Below are positions 34,219 to 43,541 of a stretch of DNA of 64,000 bases, one piece after another. The position numbers and the translations under genes were made by a program. The stretch is from positions 4,774,001 through 4,838,000 of the forward strand of contig NZ_CP022823.1 of assembly GCF_002269255.1 (NCBI RefSeq), given 5' to 3'. The notes beneath the pieces are model-generated. The model made no database searches and was not told the origin of the DNA. It saw nothing but the letters and a program-made list of their open reading frames with translations. Every line of letters begins with the position of its first letter. Positions within the stretch are counted from its first letter, which is position 1. This DNA is from Klebsiella quasivariicola (GTDB lineage: Bacteria > Pseudomonadota > Gammaproteobacteria > Enterobacterales > Enterobacteriaceae).

Positions 34219-35781
34219 ATGAAACCTGAAGATTTCCGCGCCGACGCGAAACGCCCGTTAACCGGTGAAGAGTATTTAAAAAGCCTGCAGGATGGCCGCG
34301 AAATTTATATTTACGGCGAGCGCGTGAAGGATGTCACCACCCACCCGGCTTTCCGTAATGCCGCGGCTTCTGTCGCTCAGCTGTACGATGCGCTGCACAA
34401 ACCGGAAATGCAGGATTCCCTGTGCTGGGGCACCGATACCGGCAGCGGCGGCTACACCCATAAATTCTTCCGCGTGGCGAAAAGCGCCGACGATCTGCGC
34501 CAGCAGCGCGACGCCATCGCCGAGTGGTCACGCTTAAGCTACGGCTGGATGGGCCGCACCCCGGACTACAAAGCCGCCTTCGGCTGCGCGCTGGGCGCCA
34601 ACCCGGCGTTTTACGGCCAGTTTGAGCAGAACGCCCGCAACTGGTACACCCGCATTCAGGAAACCGGCCTGTACTTTAACCACGCGATCGTCAACCCGCC
34701 GATCGACCGCCACAAGCCGGCCGATGAAGTGAAGGACGTCTACATCAAGCTGGAAAAAGAGACCGATGCCGGGATCATCGTTAGCGGCGCGAAAGTGGTC
34801 GCCACCAACTCGGCGCTGACCCACTACAACATGATCGGCTTCGGCTCCGCGCAGGTGATGGGCGAGAACCCGGACTTCGCGCTGATGTTCGTCGCACCGA
34901 TGGATGCCGAAGGCGTCAAGCTTATCTCCCGCGCCTCCTATGAGATGGTCGCCGGCGCAACCGGATCGCCGTACGACTATCCGCTTTCCAGCCGTTTCGA
35001 CGAGAACGACGCGATTCTGGTGATGGATAAGGTGCTGATCCCATGGGAGAACGTGCTGATTTACCGCGACTTTGACCGCTGCCGCCGCTGGGCCATGGAA
35101 GGCGGTTTCGCCCGCATGTACCCGCTGCAGGCCTGCGTGCGCCTGGCGGTCAAACTGGACTTTATCACCGCCCTGCTGAAGCGCTCTCTGGAATGTACCG
35201 GCACCCTCGAATTCCGCGGCGTGCAGGCCGACCTTGGCGAAGTGGTGGCGTGGCGCAACATGTTCTGGGCGTTAAGCGATTCTATGTGCTCGGAAGCGAC
35301 GCCGTGGGTCAACGGCGCATGGCTGCCGGATCACGCCGCGCTGCAGACCTATCGCGTGATGGCGCCGATGGCCTACGCCAAGATCAAGAACATCATCGAG
35401 CGTAACGTCACCAGCGGCCTGATTTATCTGCCGTCCAGCGCCCGCGATCTGAACAACCCGCAGATCGACCAGTATCTGGCGAAGTACGTGCGCGGCTCCA
35501 ACGGTATGGATCACGTTGAACGTATCAAGATCCTCAAACTGATGTGGGACGCGATCGGCAGCGAATTCGGCGGCCGTCATGAACTGTATGAAATCAACTA
35601 CTCCGGTAGCCAGGATGAAATTCGCCTGCAGTGTCTGCGCCAGGCGCAGAGCTCCGGCAATATGGACAAAATGATGGCGATGGTTGACCGCTGCCTGTCC
35701 GAGTACGACCAGAACGGCTGGACGGTGCCGCATCTGCACAATAACGCTGATATCAACATGTTGGATAAGCTGCTGAAGTAA
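34219..35781 (+). CDS. hpaB: 4-hydroxyphenylacetate 3-monooxygenase, oxygenase subunit
   Basis: A 520-residue FADH2-using monooxygenase, exactly the family length, with MKPEDFRADAKRPLTGEEYL, FRVAKSADDLRQQRDAIAEW, YGWMGRTPDYKA and GATGSPYDYPLSSRFDEND. It hydroxylates 4-hydroxyphenylacetate to homoprotocatechuate using reduced flavin from HpaC. A GAGG ribosome site precedes the ATG. Operon with hpaC, 19 bp apart. Confidence 0.95.
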   Translation: MKPEDFRADAKRPLTGEEYLKSLQDGREIYIYGERVKDVTTHPAFRNAAASVAQLYDALHKPEMQDSLCWGTDTGSGGYTHKFFRVAKSADDLRQQRDAIAEWSRLSYGWMGRTPDYKAAFGCALGANPAFYGQFEQNARNWYTRIQETGLYFNHAIVNPPIDRHKPADEVKDVYIKLEKETDAGIIVSGAKVVATNSALTHYNMIGFGSAQVMGENPDFALMFVAPMDAEGVKLISRASYEMVAGATGSPYDYPLSSRFDENDAILVMDKVLIPWENVLIYRDFDRCRRWAMEGGFARMYPLQACVRLAVKLDFITALLKRSLECTGTLEFRGVQADLGEVVAWRNMFWALSDSMCSEATPWVNGAWLPDHAALQTYRVMAPMAYAKIKNIIERNVTSGLIYLPSSARDLNNPQIDQYLAKYVRGSNGMDHVERIKILKLMWDAIGSEFGGRHELYEINYSGSQDEIRLQCLRQAQSSGNMDKMMAMVDRCLSEYDQNGWTVPHLHNNADINMLDKLLK

Positions 35782-35800
35782 TTCACAGCGGGAGGTCATA

Positions 35801-36313
35801 ATGCAATTAGATGAACAACGCCTGCGTTTTCGCGATGCCATGGCCAGCCTGTCGGCGGCGGTTAACGTTGTCACCACCGCAGGCGAAGCCGGCCGCTGCG
35901 GCATTACCGCCACGGCGGTGTGCTCGGTGACGGATACGCCGCCATCGGTAATGGTTTGTATCAACGCCAACAGCGCGATGAACCCGGTGTTTCAGGGCAA
36001 CGGCAAGTTGTGCATCAACGTGCTGAACCACGAACAGGAAATCATGGCCCGTCACTTCGCCGGGATGACCGGAGTGACGATGGAAGAGCGATTTGCCCTC
36101 AGCGGCTGGCAGCAGGGCGCGCTCGGGCAGCCGGTGCTGAAAGGCTCGCTGGCCAGCCTCGAAGGCGAGATTAGCCAGGTGCAAACCATCGGCACCCACC
36201 TGGTGTATCTGGTGGAGATCAGGAATATTACCCTGAGCCCGCAAGGGCACGGCCTGATTTACTTTAAACGCCGTTTTCACCCGGTGATGATGGAAATGGA
36301 AGTCGCGGTGTAA
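35801..36313 (+). CDS. hpaC: 4-hydroxyphenylacetate 3-monooxygenase, flavin reductase subunit
   Basis: A 170-residue NAD(P)H:flavin oxidoreductase of the short-chain HpaC family: MQLDEQRLRFRDAMASL, CGITATAVCSVTDTPPSVMVCIN and the GHGLIYFKRRFH C-terminus. It supplies FADH2 to HpaB. GGGAGG precedes the ATG, and a clear terminator follows. Confidence 0.95.
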   Translation: MQLDEQRLRFRDAMASLSAAVNVVTTAGEAGRCGITATAVCSVTDTPPSVMVCINANSAMNPVFQGNGKLCINVLNHEQEIMARHFAGMTGVTMEERFALSGWQQGALGQPVLKGSLASLEGEISQVQTIGTHLVYLVEIRNITLSPQGHGLIYFKRRFHPVMMEMEVAV

Positions 36314-36324
36314 TGGCCTCGCCT

Positions 36325-36357
36325 GCTCCTCTCCGCCCGGGGAGGAGCCTTATTTTT
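36325..36357 (+). terminator. Rho-independent terminator after hpaC
   Basis: GCTCCTC and GAGGAGC form a 7-bp stem with a 10-nt loop, followed by CTTATTTTTC. It ends the hpaBC transcript. Confidence 0.75.
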
Positions 36358-36385
36358 CATGACCCTCTTCCCGGCCATAATACCC

Positions 36386-36401
36386 TGTGATCTCAATCAC
36401 A
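36386..36401. promoter_or_regulatory. CRP binding site upstream of btsT
   Basis: TGTGATCTCAATCACA matches the CRP consensus TGTGA-N6-TCACA exactly. E. coli btsT is known to depend on cAMP-CRP. It lies 44 bp before the first BtsR-type repeat. Confidence 0.8.
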
Positions 36402-36429
36402 TAATCTCGAGCTGCTCACTTTACCATCC

Positions 36430-36477
36430 ACCGCTTACCCCTTCCAGTAACCGCTTAACCCCCTATACAACCACTCA
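36430..36477 (+). promoter_or_regulatory. Three BtsR-type direct repeats upstream of btsT
   Basis: ACCGCTTA at 36430 and 36450 and ACCACTCA at 36470 are spaced exactly 20 bp start to start. They match the ACC(G/A)CT(C/T)A element bound by the pyruvate-sensing response regulator BtsR, of which two copies are known in E. coli. The remaining DNA to 36613 is AT-rich leader. Confidence 0.75.
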
Positions 36478-36613
36478 CCCATTTACCCAACTTTACGCGC
36501 GCGCTGTTCTGGCAAGATCGAAGGCAGCCTAGCTAATCAATACCTCCATCAACCCTAACTTAAAACCAGACGGCTTCGGCCAATTATTCATCTAATTAAC
36601 GCCAGGTTTTACT

Positions 36614-38764
36614 ATGGATACCAAAAAACTATTCAAGCACATACCCTGGGTGATTCTGGGAATCATCGGGGCATTTTGCCTCTCAGTCGTCGCCCTGCGC
36701 CGCGGTGAGCACGTCAGTGCCCTGTGGATCGTGGTGGCGTCAGTTTCCGTGTACCTTGTCGCCTATCGTTATTACAGCCTGTACATCGCGCAGAAGGTGA
36801 TGAAGCTCGACCCGACGCGCTCCACGCCGGCGGTGATTAATAACGATGGCCTGAACTACGTGCCGACCAACCGCTATGTGCTGTTCGGCCACCACTTCGC
36901 CGCTATCGCCGGCGCCGGCCCGCTGGTCGGCCCGGTACTGGCCGCGCAGATGGGCTATCTGCCGGGTACCCTGTGGCTGCTGGCCGGCGTGGTGCTGGCG
37001 GGCGCGGTACAGGACTTCATGGTGCTGTTTATCTCCTCGCGGCGCAACGGCGCCTCGCTGGGCGAGATGATTAAACAGGAAATGGGGCCGGTTCCGGGCT
37101 CTATCGCCCTGTTCGGCTGCTTCCTGATTATGATCATCATCCTCGCGGTGCTGGCGCTTATCGTGGTGAAAGCGCTGGCGGAGAGCCCGTGGGGCGTCTT
37201 TACCGTCTGCTCGACGGTGCCTATCGCCCTGTTTATGGGTATTTATATGCGCTTCCTGCGCCCTGGCCGCGTCGGTGAAGTGTCGGTTATCGGTATCGTG
37301 CTGCTGGTGGCCTCTATCTGGTTCGGCGGCGTGATTGCCCATGACCCGTACTGGGGCCCGGCGCTGACCTTTAAAGACACCACCATCACCTTTACCCTGA
37401 TTGGCTACGCGTTTATCTCCGCGCTGCTGCCGGTATGGCTGATTCTGGCGCCGCGTGACTATCTGGCCACCTTCCTGAAAATCGGCGTAATCGTCGGCCT
37501 GGCGCTGGGGATCGTTATCCTCAACCCGGACCTGAAAATGCCGGCAGTGACCCAGTACATTGATGGTACCGGCCCGCTGTGGAAAGGCGCGCTGTTCCCG
37601 TTCCTGTTTATCACCATCGCCTGCGGCGCGGTCTCCGGCTTCCACGCGCTGATCGCCTCCGGCACCACGCCGAAGCTGCTGGCCAACGAAACCGACGCCC
37701 GCTTTATCGGCTATGGCGCGATGCTGATGGAGTCGTTCGTCGCCATCATGGCGCTGGTCGCGGCCTCGATTATCGAACCGGGTCTCTACTTCGCGATGAA
37801 TACCCCGCCGGCGGGCCTTGGCATCGTCATGCCGAACCTGCACGAAATGGGCGGTGAAAACGCGGCGATGATCGCTGCGCAGCTGAAAGAAGTGACCGTC
37901 CACGCGGCGGCGACCGTCAGCTCCTGGGGCTTCGTGATTTCACCTGAGCAGATCCTGCAGACGGCGAAAGATATCGGCGAACCTTCCGTACTGAACCGCG
38001 CCGGCGGCGCGCCGACGCTGGCCGTCGGTATCGCTCACGTGTTCCACAAAATCATCCCGATGGCAGATATGGGCTTCTGGTACCACTTCGGTATCCTGTT
38101 TGAAGCGCTGTTTATCCTCACCGCGCTGGATGCCGGTACCCGCGCAGGCCGCTTTATGCTGCAGGATCTGTTGGGTAACTTCGTGCCGTTCCTCAAAAAA
38201 ACCGACTCGCTGGTCGCCGGTATTATCGGTACCGCCGGCTGCGTCGGCCTGTGGGGCTACCTGCTGTATCAGGGCGTGGTCGACCCGCTGGGCGGCGTGA
38301 AGAGCCTGTGGCCGCTGTTCGGTATTTCTAACCAGATGCTGGCCGCGGTGGCGCTGGTGCTCGGCACGGTGGTACTGATCAAAATGCAGCGCACCAAATA
38401 TATCTGGGTTACCGTTATTCCAGCTGCGTGGCTGCTGCTGTGCACCACCTGGGCGCTGGGTCTGAAACTGTTCAGCACCAACCCGCAGATGGAAGGCTTC
38501 TTCTTTATGGCTCAGCAGTATAAAGAGAAGATTGCCGCCGGCGGCGAGCTGACCGCGCAGCAGGTCGCCAACATGAACCATATCGTGGTTAACAACTACA
38601 CCAACGCCGGCCTGAGCATCCTGTTCCTGGTGGTGGTGTACAGCATCATCTTCTACGGCATCAAAACCTGGCTCAATGTCCGCAACAATAAGGTGCGCAC
38701 CGACAAAGAGACTCCGTACGTGCCGGTACCAGAAGGCGGCGTGAAAACCTCGTCACATCATTAA
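36614..38764 (+). CDS. btsT: Pyruvate/proton symporter (CstA family)
   Basis: A 716-residue inner-membrane carrier matching E. coli BtsT (YjiY) in length and N-terminus (MDTKKLFKHIPWVILGIIGA), with about 18 hydrophobic segments and the CstA-family signature GHHFAAIAGAGPLVGPVLAAQ. It imports pyruvate. It is probably induced by BtsSR at the upstream repeats and by CRP. A long opposite-strand frame in this gene is a shadow. Confidence 0.93.
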   Translation: MDTKKLFKHIPWVILGIIGAFCLSVVALRRGEHVSALWIVVASVSVYLVAYRYYSLYIAQKVMKLDPTRSTPAVINNDGLNYVPTNRYVLFGHHFAAIAGAGPLVGPVLAAQMGYLPGTLWLLAGVVLAGAVQDFMVLFISSRRNGASLGEMIKQEMGPVPGSIALFGCFLIMIIILAVLALIVVKALAESPWGVFTVCSTVPIALFMGIYMRFLRPGRVGEVSVIGIVLLVASIWFGGVIAHDPYWGPALTFKDTTITFTLIGYAFISALLPVWLILAPRDYLATFLKIGVIVGLALGIVILNPDLKMPAVTQYIDGTGPLWKGALFPFLFITIACGAVSGFHALIASGTTPKLLANETDARFIGYGAMLMESFVAIMALVAASIIEPGLYFAMNTPPAGLGIVMPNLHEMGGENAAMIAAQLKEVTVHAAATVSSWGFVISPEQILQTAKDIGEPSVLNRAGGAPTLAVGIAHVFHKIIPMADMGFWYHFGILFEALFILTALDAGTRAGRFMLQDLLGNFVPFLKKTDSLVAGIIGTAGCVGLWGYLLYQGVVDPLGGVKSLWPLFGISNQMLAAVALVLGTVVLIKMQRTKYIWVTVIPAAWLLLCTTWALGLKLFSTNPQMEGFFFMAQQYKEKIAAGGELTAQQVANMNHIVVNNYTNAGLSILFLVVVYSIIFYGIKTWLNVRNNKVRTDKETPYVPVPEGGVKTSSHH

Positions 38765-38770
38765 CCCTGA

Positions 38771-38850
38771 TGCCGGATAGCGCTACGCTTATCCGGCCTA
38801 CCAAAAGCGCATTAACGTAGGCCGGATATGGCGCTAGCCGCCATCCGGCT
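38771..38850. repeat. REP pair between btsT and yjiX
   Basis: TGCCGGATAGCGCTACGCTT with its arm and an inverted second copy (GGCCGGATATGGCGCTAGCC with its arm). Likely separates expression of the transporter and the small gene. Confidence 0.85.
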
Positions 38851-38873
38851 TTATTCGTTATCTGGAACTCACA

Positions 38874-39077
38874 ATGTTTGGTAACTTAGGTCAGGCAAAA
38901 AAATATCTCGGTCAGGCGGCGAAAATGCTGATCGGCATTCCGGATTACGACAACTACGTCACCCATATGCAAACCAACCATCCGGATCAGCCGTACATGA
39001 CTTATGAAGAATTCTTCCGCGAACGCCAGCAGGCCCGCTACGGCGGTGACGGCAAAGGCGGCGTACGCTGCTGTTAA
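38874..39077 (+). CDS. yjiX: YbdD/YjiX family small protein
   Basis: A 67-residue cytoplasmic protein (MFGNLGQAKKYLGQAAKMLIG, NYVTHMQTNHPDQPYMTYEEFFRERQ ending GGVRCC). YbdD, the paralogue beside cstA, is needed for CstA-mediated pyruvate uptake; by analogy YjiX assists BtsT. The stop overlaps an ATG of the yjiA frame. Confidence 0.9.
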   Translation: MFGNLGQAKKYLGQAAKMLIGIPDYDNYVTHMQTNHPDQPYMTYEEFFRERQQARYGGDGKGGVRCC

Positions 39078-39088
39078 TGGAGGCAATA

Positions 39089-40045
39089 ATGGCACCGATT
39101 GCAGTCACCCTACTCACCGGTTTTCTTGGCGCGGGAAAAACCACCCTGCTGCGCCATATCCTGAATGAGCAGCACGGTTTCAAAATTGCCGTGATTGAAA
39201 ACGAATTTGGCGAAGTGTCCGTTGACGATCAGCTGATCGGCGACCGCGCCACGCAGATTAAAACCCTGACCAACGGCTGCATCTGCTGTACGCGCTCCAA
39301 CGAACTGGAAGACGCCCTGCTCGATCTCCTCGATAGCCGCGATCGCGGCGAAATCGAGTTTGACCGGCTGGTGATTGAATGCACCGGCATGGCCGACCCG
39401 GGGCCGATTATTCAAACCTTTTTCTCCCACGAGGTGCTTTGTGAACGCTATCTGCTGGATGGCGTGATCGCCCTGGTCGACGCCGTCCATGCCGACCAGC
39501 AGATGGATCAGTTCACCATCGCCCAGTCGCAGGTCGGCTATGCGGACCGCATTCTGCTTACCAAAACCGATGTTGCCGGCGACACCGAAACGCTGCGCGA
39601 ACGGCTGGCGCGCATCAACGCGCGAGCGCCAATTTATACCGTCATCCACGGCGATATCGATTTAAGCCAGCTCTTTAATACCAGCGGTTTTATGCTGGAA
39701 GAGAAGGTTGTCAGCGCAACACCGCGTTTTCATTTTGTGGCAGAAAAGCAGAACGACGTCTCGTCGATTGTGGTCGAGCTCGACTATCCGGTGGATATCA
39801 GTGAAGTGTCACGGGTGATGGAAAACCTGCTGCTCTCCTTCGCCGAGCAACTGATGCGCTATAAAGGCATGCTGTGGATCGATGGCGAGCCGAATCGCCT
39901 GCTGTTCCAGGGCGTGCAGCGCCTCTACAGCGCCGACTGGGACCGCCCGTGGGGCGATGAAACACCGCACAGCACGCTGGTGTTTATCGGCATTCAGCTA
40001 CCTGAGGAAGAAATCCGTGCGGCGTTTGCCGGGTTACGACGCTAA
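39089..40045 (+). CDS. yjiA: G3E-family GTPase / metal chaperone
   Basis: A 318-residue COG0523 GTPase, same length as E. coli YjiA. Walker A is GFLGAGKTTLL, the metal-binding CxCC motif is in TNGCICCTRSNE, ECTGMADPGP follows, and LTKTDV is the guanine-specificity motif. The C-terminal CobW domain has PHSTLVFIGIQLPEEE. The start at 39089 has GGAGG 5 nt upstream; an ATG at 39077 would add four residues. Confidence 0.92.
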   Translation: MAPIAVTLLTGFLGAGKTTLLRHILNEQHGFKIAVIENEFGEVSVDDQLIGDRATQIKTLTNGCICCTRSNELEDALLDLLDSRDRGEIEFDRLVIECTGMADPGPIIQTFFSHEVLCERYLLDGVIALVDAVHADQQMDQFTIAQSQVGYADRILLTKTDVAGDTETLRERLARINARAPIYTVIHGDIDLSQLFNTSGFMLEEKVVSATPRFHFVAEKQNDVSSIVVELDYPVDISEVSRVMENLLLSFAEQLMRYKGMLWIDGEPNRLLFQGVQRLYSADWDRPWGDETPHSTLVFIGIQLPEEEIRAAFAGLRR

Positions 40046-40447
40046 CCTGCTCGCCTGTTCGCCTGCGCGCTACAGCGCAGGCACCGTTCTCTCCCCTGCT
40101 CGTCGTCAAAGACAGGGGACAAAACATCGGCAACGCGTCGAGAAATGTAAATCAACGTTTTTATAAGTAACAGCCGAAATACTTTTGGAAATAATAAGAA
40201 ACCAAATGAGTAGGATCCTTAATAATTAATGCCCGCCCTGTTCAGTTTCTGTTTAACCCACCCATTAAACCTCGGCTAAACAGGCCAAAGTTGATGATTG
40301 ACCTCGCCGTAACCCAACGTCTTTACAACATTTTCAAAACACCTTCTCGACAAAAACAGCATATAAAATCGACGTGAGTCACATTTGCAGAGGTAAACAT
40401 CGCTTGTTAAGGTGCCCTCATACAAACTTATTGACGAGGAGTAAACC
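40046..40447. other. Intergenic region between yjiA and the yfaZ-like gene
   Basis: About 400 bp without a gene. A 7-bp hairpin (CCTGCGC-N6-GCGCAGG) at 40062-40081 and CCCCTG/CAGGGG just after it probably end the yjiA transcript, without a clear T-run. From 40180 the DNA is AT-rich and should contain the outer-membrane protein promoter. Nothing else recognisable. Confidence 0.5.
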
Positions 40448-40993
40448 ATGAAAAAGCGTAATATCCTTATTCTTGCAGCCCTGACCGCGGTCTCTGGTTC
40501 CGCCATGGCAGTGGGTTTTACCGTTGAACAGGGTAAAAACTTCACCAACCTGAATATGGAAATGGGTAAATCCTCATCCGGCCTGTATGCCGAAAGCCAC
40601 TGGCTGAAGAATACCGATGATGGTAGCCAGACCGGCGGCGTTGGCGCAGGCTACAACCTGGAAGTCGGCCCGGTGATGCTCAATGCCGGTGCGAAAGCCA
40701 TCTACCTGGGGCCGAAAAAAGGTGATAACGGCGTTGCATTCCCGGTCGGCGGCGGAGTGAACGTGGCCCTGACCGACAGCATCCACGTGTTTGGCGAAGG
40801 GTATGTCGCGCCGGATGGCCTGAACAACAGCGTGAAAAACTATGTTGAAGCGAACGGCGGCGTAAGCTGGTCCCCGGTTGGTCCACTGACGTTAAAAGTG
40901 GGTTACCGCCATGTGAGCGTTGATGGCAAAGAGGGTCGCCCGAACCACACCCTGATTGATGGCGCCTACGTGGGCGGCGGAGTCACCTTCTGA
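40448..40993 (+). CDS. YfaZ-family outer-membrane protein
   Basis: A 181-residue beta-barrel candidate. The first 22 residues are a Sec signal peptide ending SGSAMA. The rest has alternating beta-strand patterns, PVGGGVNVALTDSIHVFGEGY, and a terminal GGGVTF ending in phenylalanine, the outer-membrane assembly signal. YfaZ proteins are poorly understood; no substrate is inferred. GAGGAG precedes the ATG. A bidirectional terminator lies downstream. Confidence 0.82.
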   Translation: MKKRNILILAALTAVSGSAMAVGFTVEQGKNFTNLNMEMGKSSSGLYAESHWLKNTDDGSQTGGVGAGYNLEVGPVMLNAGAKAIYLGPKKGDNGVAFPVGGGVNVALTDSIHVFGEGYVAPDGLNNSVKNYVEANGGVSWSPVGPLTLKVGYRHVSVDGKEGRPNHTLIDGAYVGGGVTF

Positions 40994-41046
40994 TCGAGGC
41001 CCACCCGCCGACGATAAGATTAAAGTGTACTGAGCCCTGGCCATAA

Positions 41047-41072
41047 AAAAACCTGCCGATGGCAGGTTTTTT
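41047..41072. terminator. Bidirectional intrinsic terminator
   Basis: ACCTGCC-GAT-GGCAGGT with an A-run before and a T-run after, between convergent genes. Works for the yfaZ-like gene on plus and the dehydrogenase on minus. Confidence 0.9.
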
Positions 41073-41091
41073 TTATAGCCGAATCCGGGGC

Positions 41092-42462
41092 TTAGCGGCG
41101 CACCACCACCAGCTTCTGGTTCACGAACTCTTTGATGCCGAGGTCGGAGAGCTCCCGGCCGTAACCGGAACGCTTCACACCGCCAAACGGCAGTTCCGGT
41201 GCGGTATCGGTAAGCCAGTTGATATAGACCATCCCGGTTTCAATGGCCGACGCCATCCGTTTGGCGCGTTCGATATCCTCACTGAACACCGCGCCGCCCA
41301 GACCATAGTGGGAATCATTGGCCAGCTGGATTGCCTCATTATCGTCTTTCACCACGTAAATCTGCGCTACCGGGCCAAAGAACTCCTCAAAGTACGCCGG
41401 GTTATCACGGGTAATACCGGTCAGGATGGTGGGTTCAAAGAAGTTACCGTCCCGGGCCACCGCTTTGCCGCCCAGATGCAGCTTAGCGCCATTTTTCACC
41501 GCCTCGTCCACCTGTTTGCTTAAGGTGTCCAGCGCATCTTTGGAAGAGAGTGGCCCCAGCGTGGTGCTTTCATCCAGCGGATCGCCGATTTTCACCTGGC
41601 GAAACGCCTCGCTAAATTTCGCCAGGAACGACTCAGCGATATTTTCGTGCAGGATAAAACGCTTGGCGGCGGTACATACCTGGCCGGCGTTATTCAGCCG
41701 CGCCTGGACGCCGATTTTCACCGCGCGCTCCAGGTCGGCATCGTCCAGCACCACAAACACATCGTTGCCACCCAGTTCCAGGGTCGATTTCTTAATATGC
41801 TTCGCCGCCTGCGCCGCCACTACGCTGCCGGCTTTCTCCGACCCGGTTAGCGCCGCACCCTGCACGCGATCGTCGGCGATAATGTTCGCCACCTGATCCT
41901 GAGAAATAAACAGGTTGGTCCACGCCCCTTCCGGTGCGCCGGCCTCACGCACCAGATGGGCAAAGGTTTCCGCGCAGTGCGGCACAATGCTGGCGTGTTT
42001 GGCGATAACCGGGTTACCGGCCGCCAGGTTTGGCGCCAGGACGCGCATCAGCTGGTAATAGGGGAAGTTCCACGGCTCCACCGCCAGTAAGACGCCAATG
42101 GGATGGTGCTCAACCCAGGCTTCACCCAGTTCGGAGGGGTATTTTACCGGCGCCAGGAATGATTTGGCGTTATCGGCGTAATAGCGGGCGATCTGCGCGC
42201 AAAGTTTCACTTCGCCGCGGCTCTGCTTAATGAGTTTCCCCATCTCCTGGCTGGCGATTTTTGCCAGCTCCTCCGCCCGGCTGTCGATCAGATCAGCCAG
42301 CTTATGCAGTACCGCCAGCCGCGGTTCAATATCGCCTTTTGCCCAGGCAGAATGATAGAGCGCATCCGCCTGCTGCAGCGCCGCCTCCACGTCCGCGTCG
42401 CTGTGCGCCGGGTACGTTTTAATAAGCTGATTGTTCGCAGGATTCACCGTCTGATAGGCCAT
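41092..42462 (-). CDS. NAD-dependent succinate-semialdehyde dehydrogenase (Sad-like)
   Basis: A 456-residue aldehyde dehydrogenase of the Sad/YneI group: GVLLAVEPWNFPYYQLMRV, GAALTGSEKAGS, the glutamate in STLELGGNDVFVV, the catalytic cysteine in AGQVCTAAKRF and LPFGGVKRSGYGREL. It would turn succinate semialdehyde into succinate. The hpa pathway a few kilobases away ends in succinate semialdehyde, so a supporting role is plausible though it is not in the same operon. Confidence 0.82.
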   Translation of the reverse strand: MAYQTVNPANNQLIKTYPAHSDADVEAALQQADALYHSAWAKGDIEPRLAVLHKLADLIDSRAEELAKIASQEMGKLIKQSRGEVKLCAQIARYYADNAKSFLAPVKYPSELGEAWVEHHPIGVLLAVEPWNFPYYQLMRVLAPNLAAGNPVIAKHASIVPHCAETFAHLVREAGAPEGAWTNLFISQDQVANIIADDRVQGAALTGSEKAGSVVAAQAAKHIKKSTLELGGNDVFVVLDDADLERAVKIGVQARLNNAGQVCTAAKRFILHENIAESFLAKFSEAFRQVKIGDPLDESTTLGPLSSKDALDTLSKQVDEAVKNGAKLHLGGKAVARDGNFFEPTILTGITRDNPAYFEEFFGPVAQIYVVKDDNEAIQLANDSHYGLGGAVFSEDIERAKRMASAIETGMVYINWLTDTAPELPFGGVKRSGYGRELSDLGIKEFVNQKLVVVRR

Positions 42463-42620
42463 ATCGCATGTCTCCTTGTTATCGCTATTAAGGCAGTCAA
42501 AAATGCCGCTAAGGATATTAAGGGTAGTCGAGATGGCTGGCGATGCGGGTAAAGTTAGGTATATCCGGAATATTCCATAAAGAGGCTAACCGGGACTACC
42601 GTCAGGCCATCCCGGCGTTA

Positions 42621-43535
42621 TTAATGCGCCAGCGCGGCGATCTCATCGGCGGCCAGGCCGGTGATTTTCGCTACCGTCTCGCGGGGGATACCGTCGTCCA
42701 GCATCCTCTGTGCAATACGCAGCGCCTCGGCATGCTGTCCTTCTTGCCGGCCTTCCCGTTTGCCTTTTCTGCGGCCCACTTCCTGTAATCTTTCGGCGAT
42801 GGTCATTAAGCTCTCCCTGTGCTGAGGAACCCGCTGCGCCACTTCGCGGATAAACCGGCCAAAGCGGCGCGCGTTGCCAGTCTGCAGCAGATAATTAAAC
42901 AGCGTTTTTAGCTGTCTGTCATTAGCGTCCCCGTTAAGTAAAATCGTCGTCAGTTGCTCAACAATGTTCATTAAATCGCGCTGGCGAATATGCTTCTGTA
43001 TCAGCTCAAGTAACGCCACGCGCCGATGGCTAACAATCTCCTCGTCAGGGATCACCGTGATATCCACCAGCGGAAAGGGCGATGCATAAAGCTCCCGCGC
43101 CAGCGGCGGATCGGTAAAGCAGTCCAGCCAGTTGAGCGACCACGGATAGGGCGTGGTCGCTCCATGGTAAAACAGCATCGGCACCACCAGCGGTAGTTTT
43201 GTATGACCGCCATCCAGATGACGCTGCATCGCGGCGATGGCGTAACGCATCAGGCGAAAGGCCATCTGCGCGTCCGGCGAGCTTTGATGTTCGATAACCA
43301 CATAAACGTAGCCCTCGCCCGATGCGGTTTTGAGTGACCACAGCACATCGGAGTACCAGGCGCGCAGGCTCTCCTCGATAAAGCTTGCCGATTCCAGCTG
43401 TAAGGTATCGAGGTCGCAGCGCTGACGCAGCGCAGGCGGTAAATGGATCGCCAGGAAATCACGCGCGGTGTCGGCCTGGGTAAGAAACTGTTTAAACACC
43501 GCATCATGCGGCGTCGAGGTGGTGCCCTTTGCCAT
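42621..43535 (-). CDS. Rpn-family recombination-promoting nuclease
   Basis: A full-length 304-residue Rpn/transposase_31-type protein. Conserved DAVFKQFL and the YSDVLWSLKT...VYVVIEHQSSPD region carry the PD-(D/E)XK nuclease residues, followed by LVVPMLFYHG and a charged GKREGRQEGQ linker near the C-terminus. In E. coli the yjiP (rpnD) gene lies in this neighbourhood. A strong hairpin lies in its 5' leader. The start ATG is at 43535. Confidence 0.85.
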   Translation of the reverse strand: MAKGTTSTPHDAVFKQFLTQADTARDFLAIHLPPALRQRCDLDTLQLESASFIEESLRAWYSDVLWSLKTASGEGYVYVVIEHQSSPDAQMAFRLMRYAIAAMQRHLDGGHTKLPLVVPMLFYHGATTPYPWSLNWLDCFTDPPLARELYASPFPLVDITVIPDEEIVSHRRVALLELIQKHIRQRDLMNIVEQLTTILLNGDANDRQLKTLFNYLLQTGNARRFGRFIREVAQRVPQHRESLMTIAERLQEVGRRKGKREGRQEGQHAEALRIAQRMLDDGIPRETVAKITGLAADEIAALAH

Positions 43536-43541
43536 CGGCTC

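Noticed and set aside
36740..37903. 387-codon minus-strand open frame inside btsT
   Set aside because: Shadow of btsT; His/Arg/Gln-rich with no domain, and btsT is certain.
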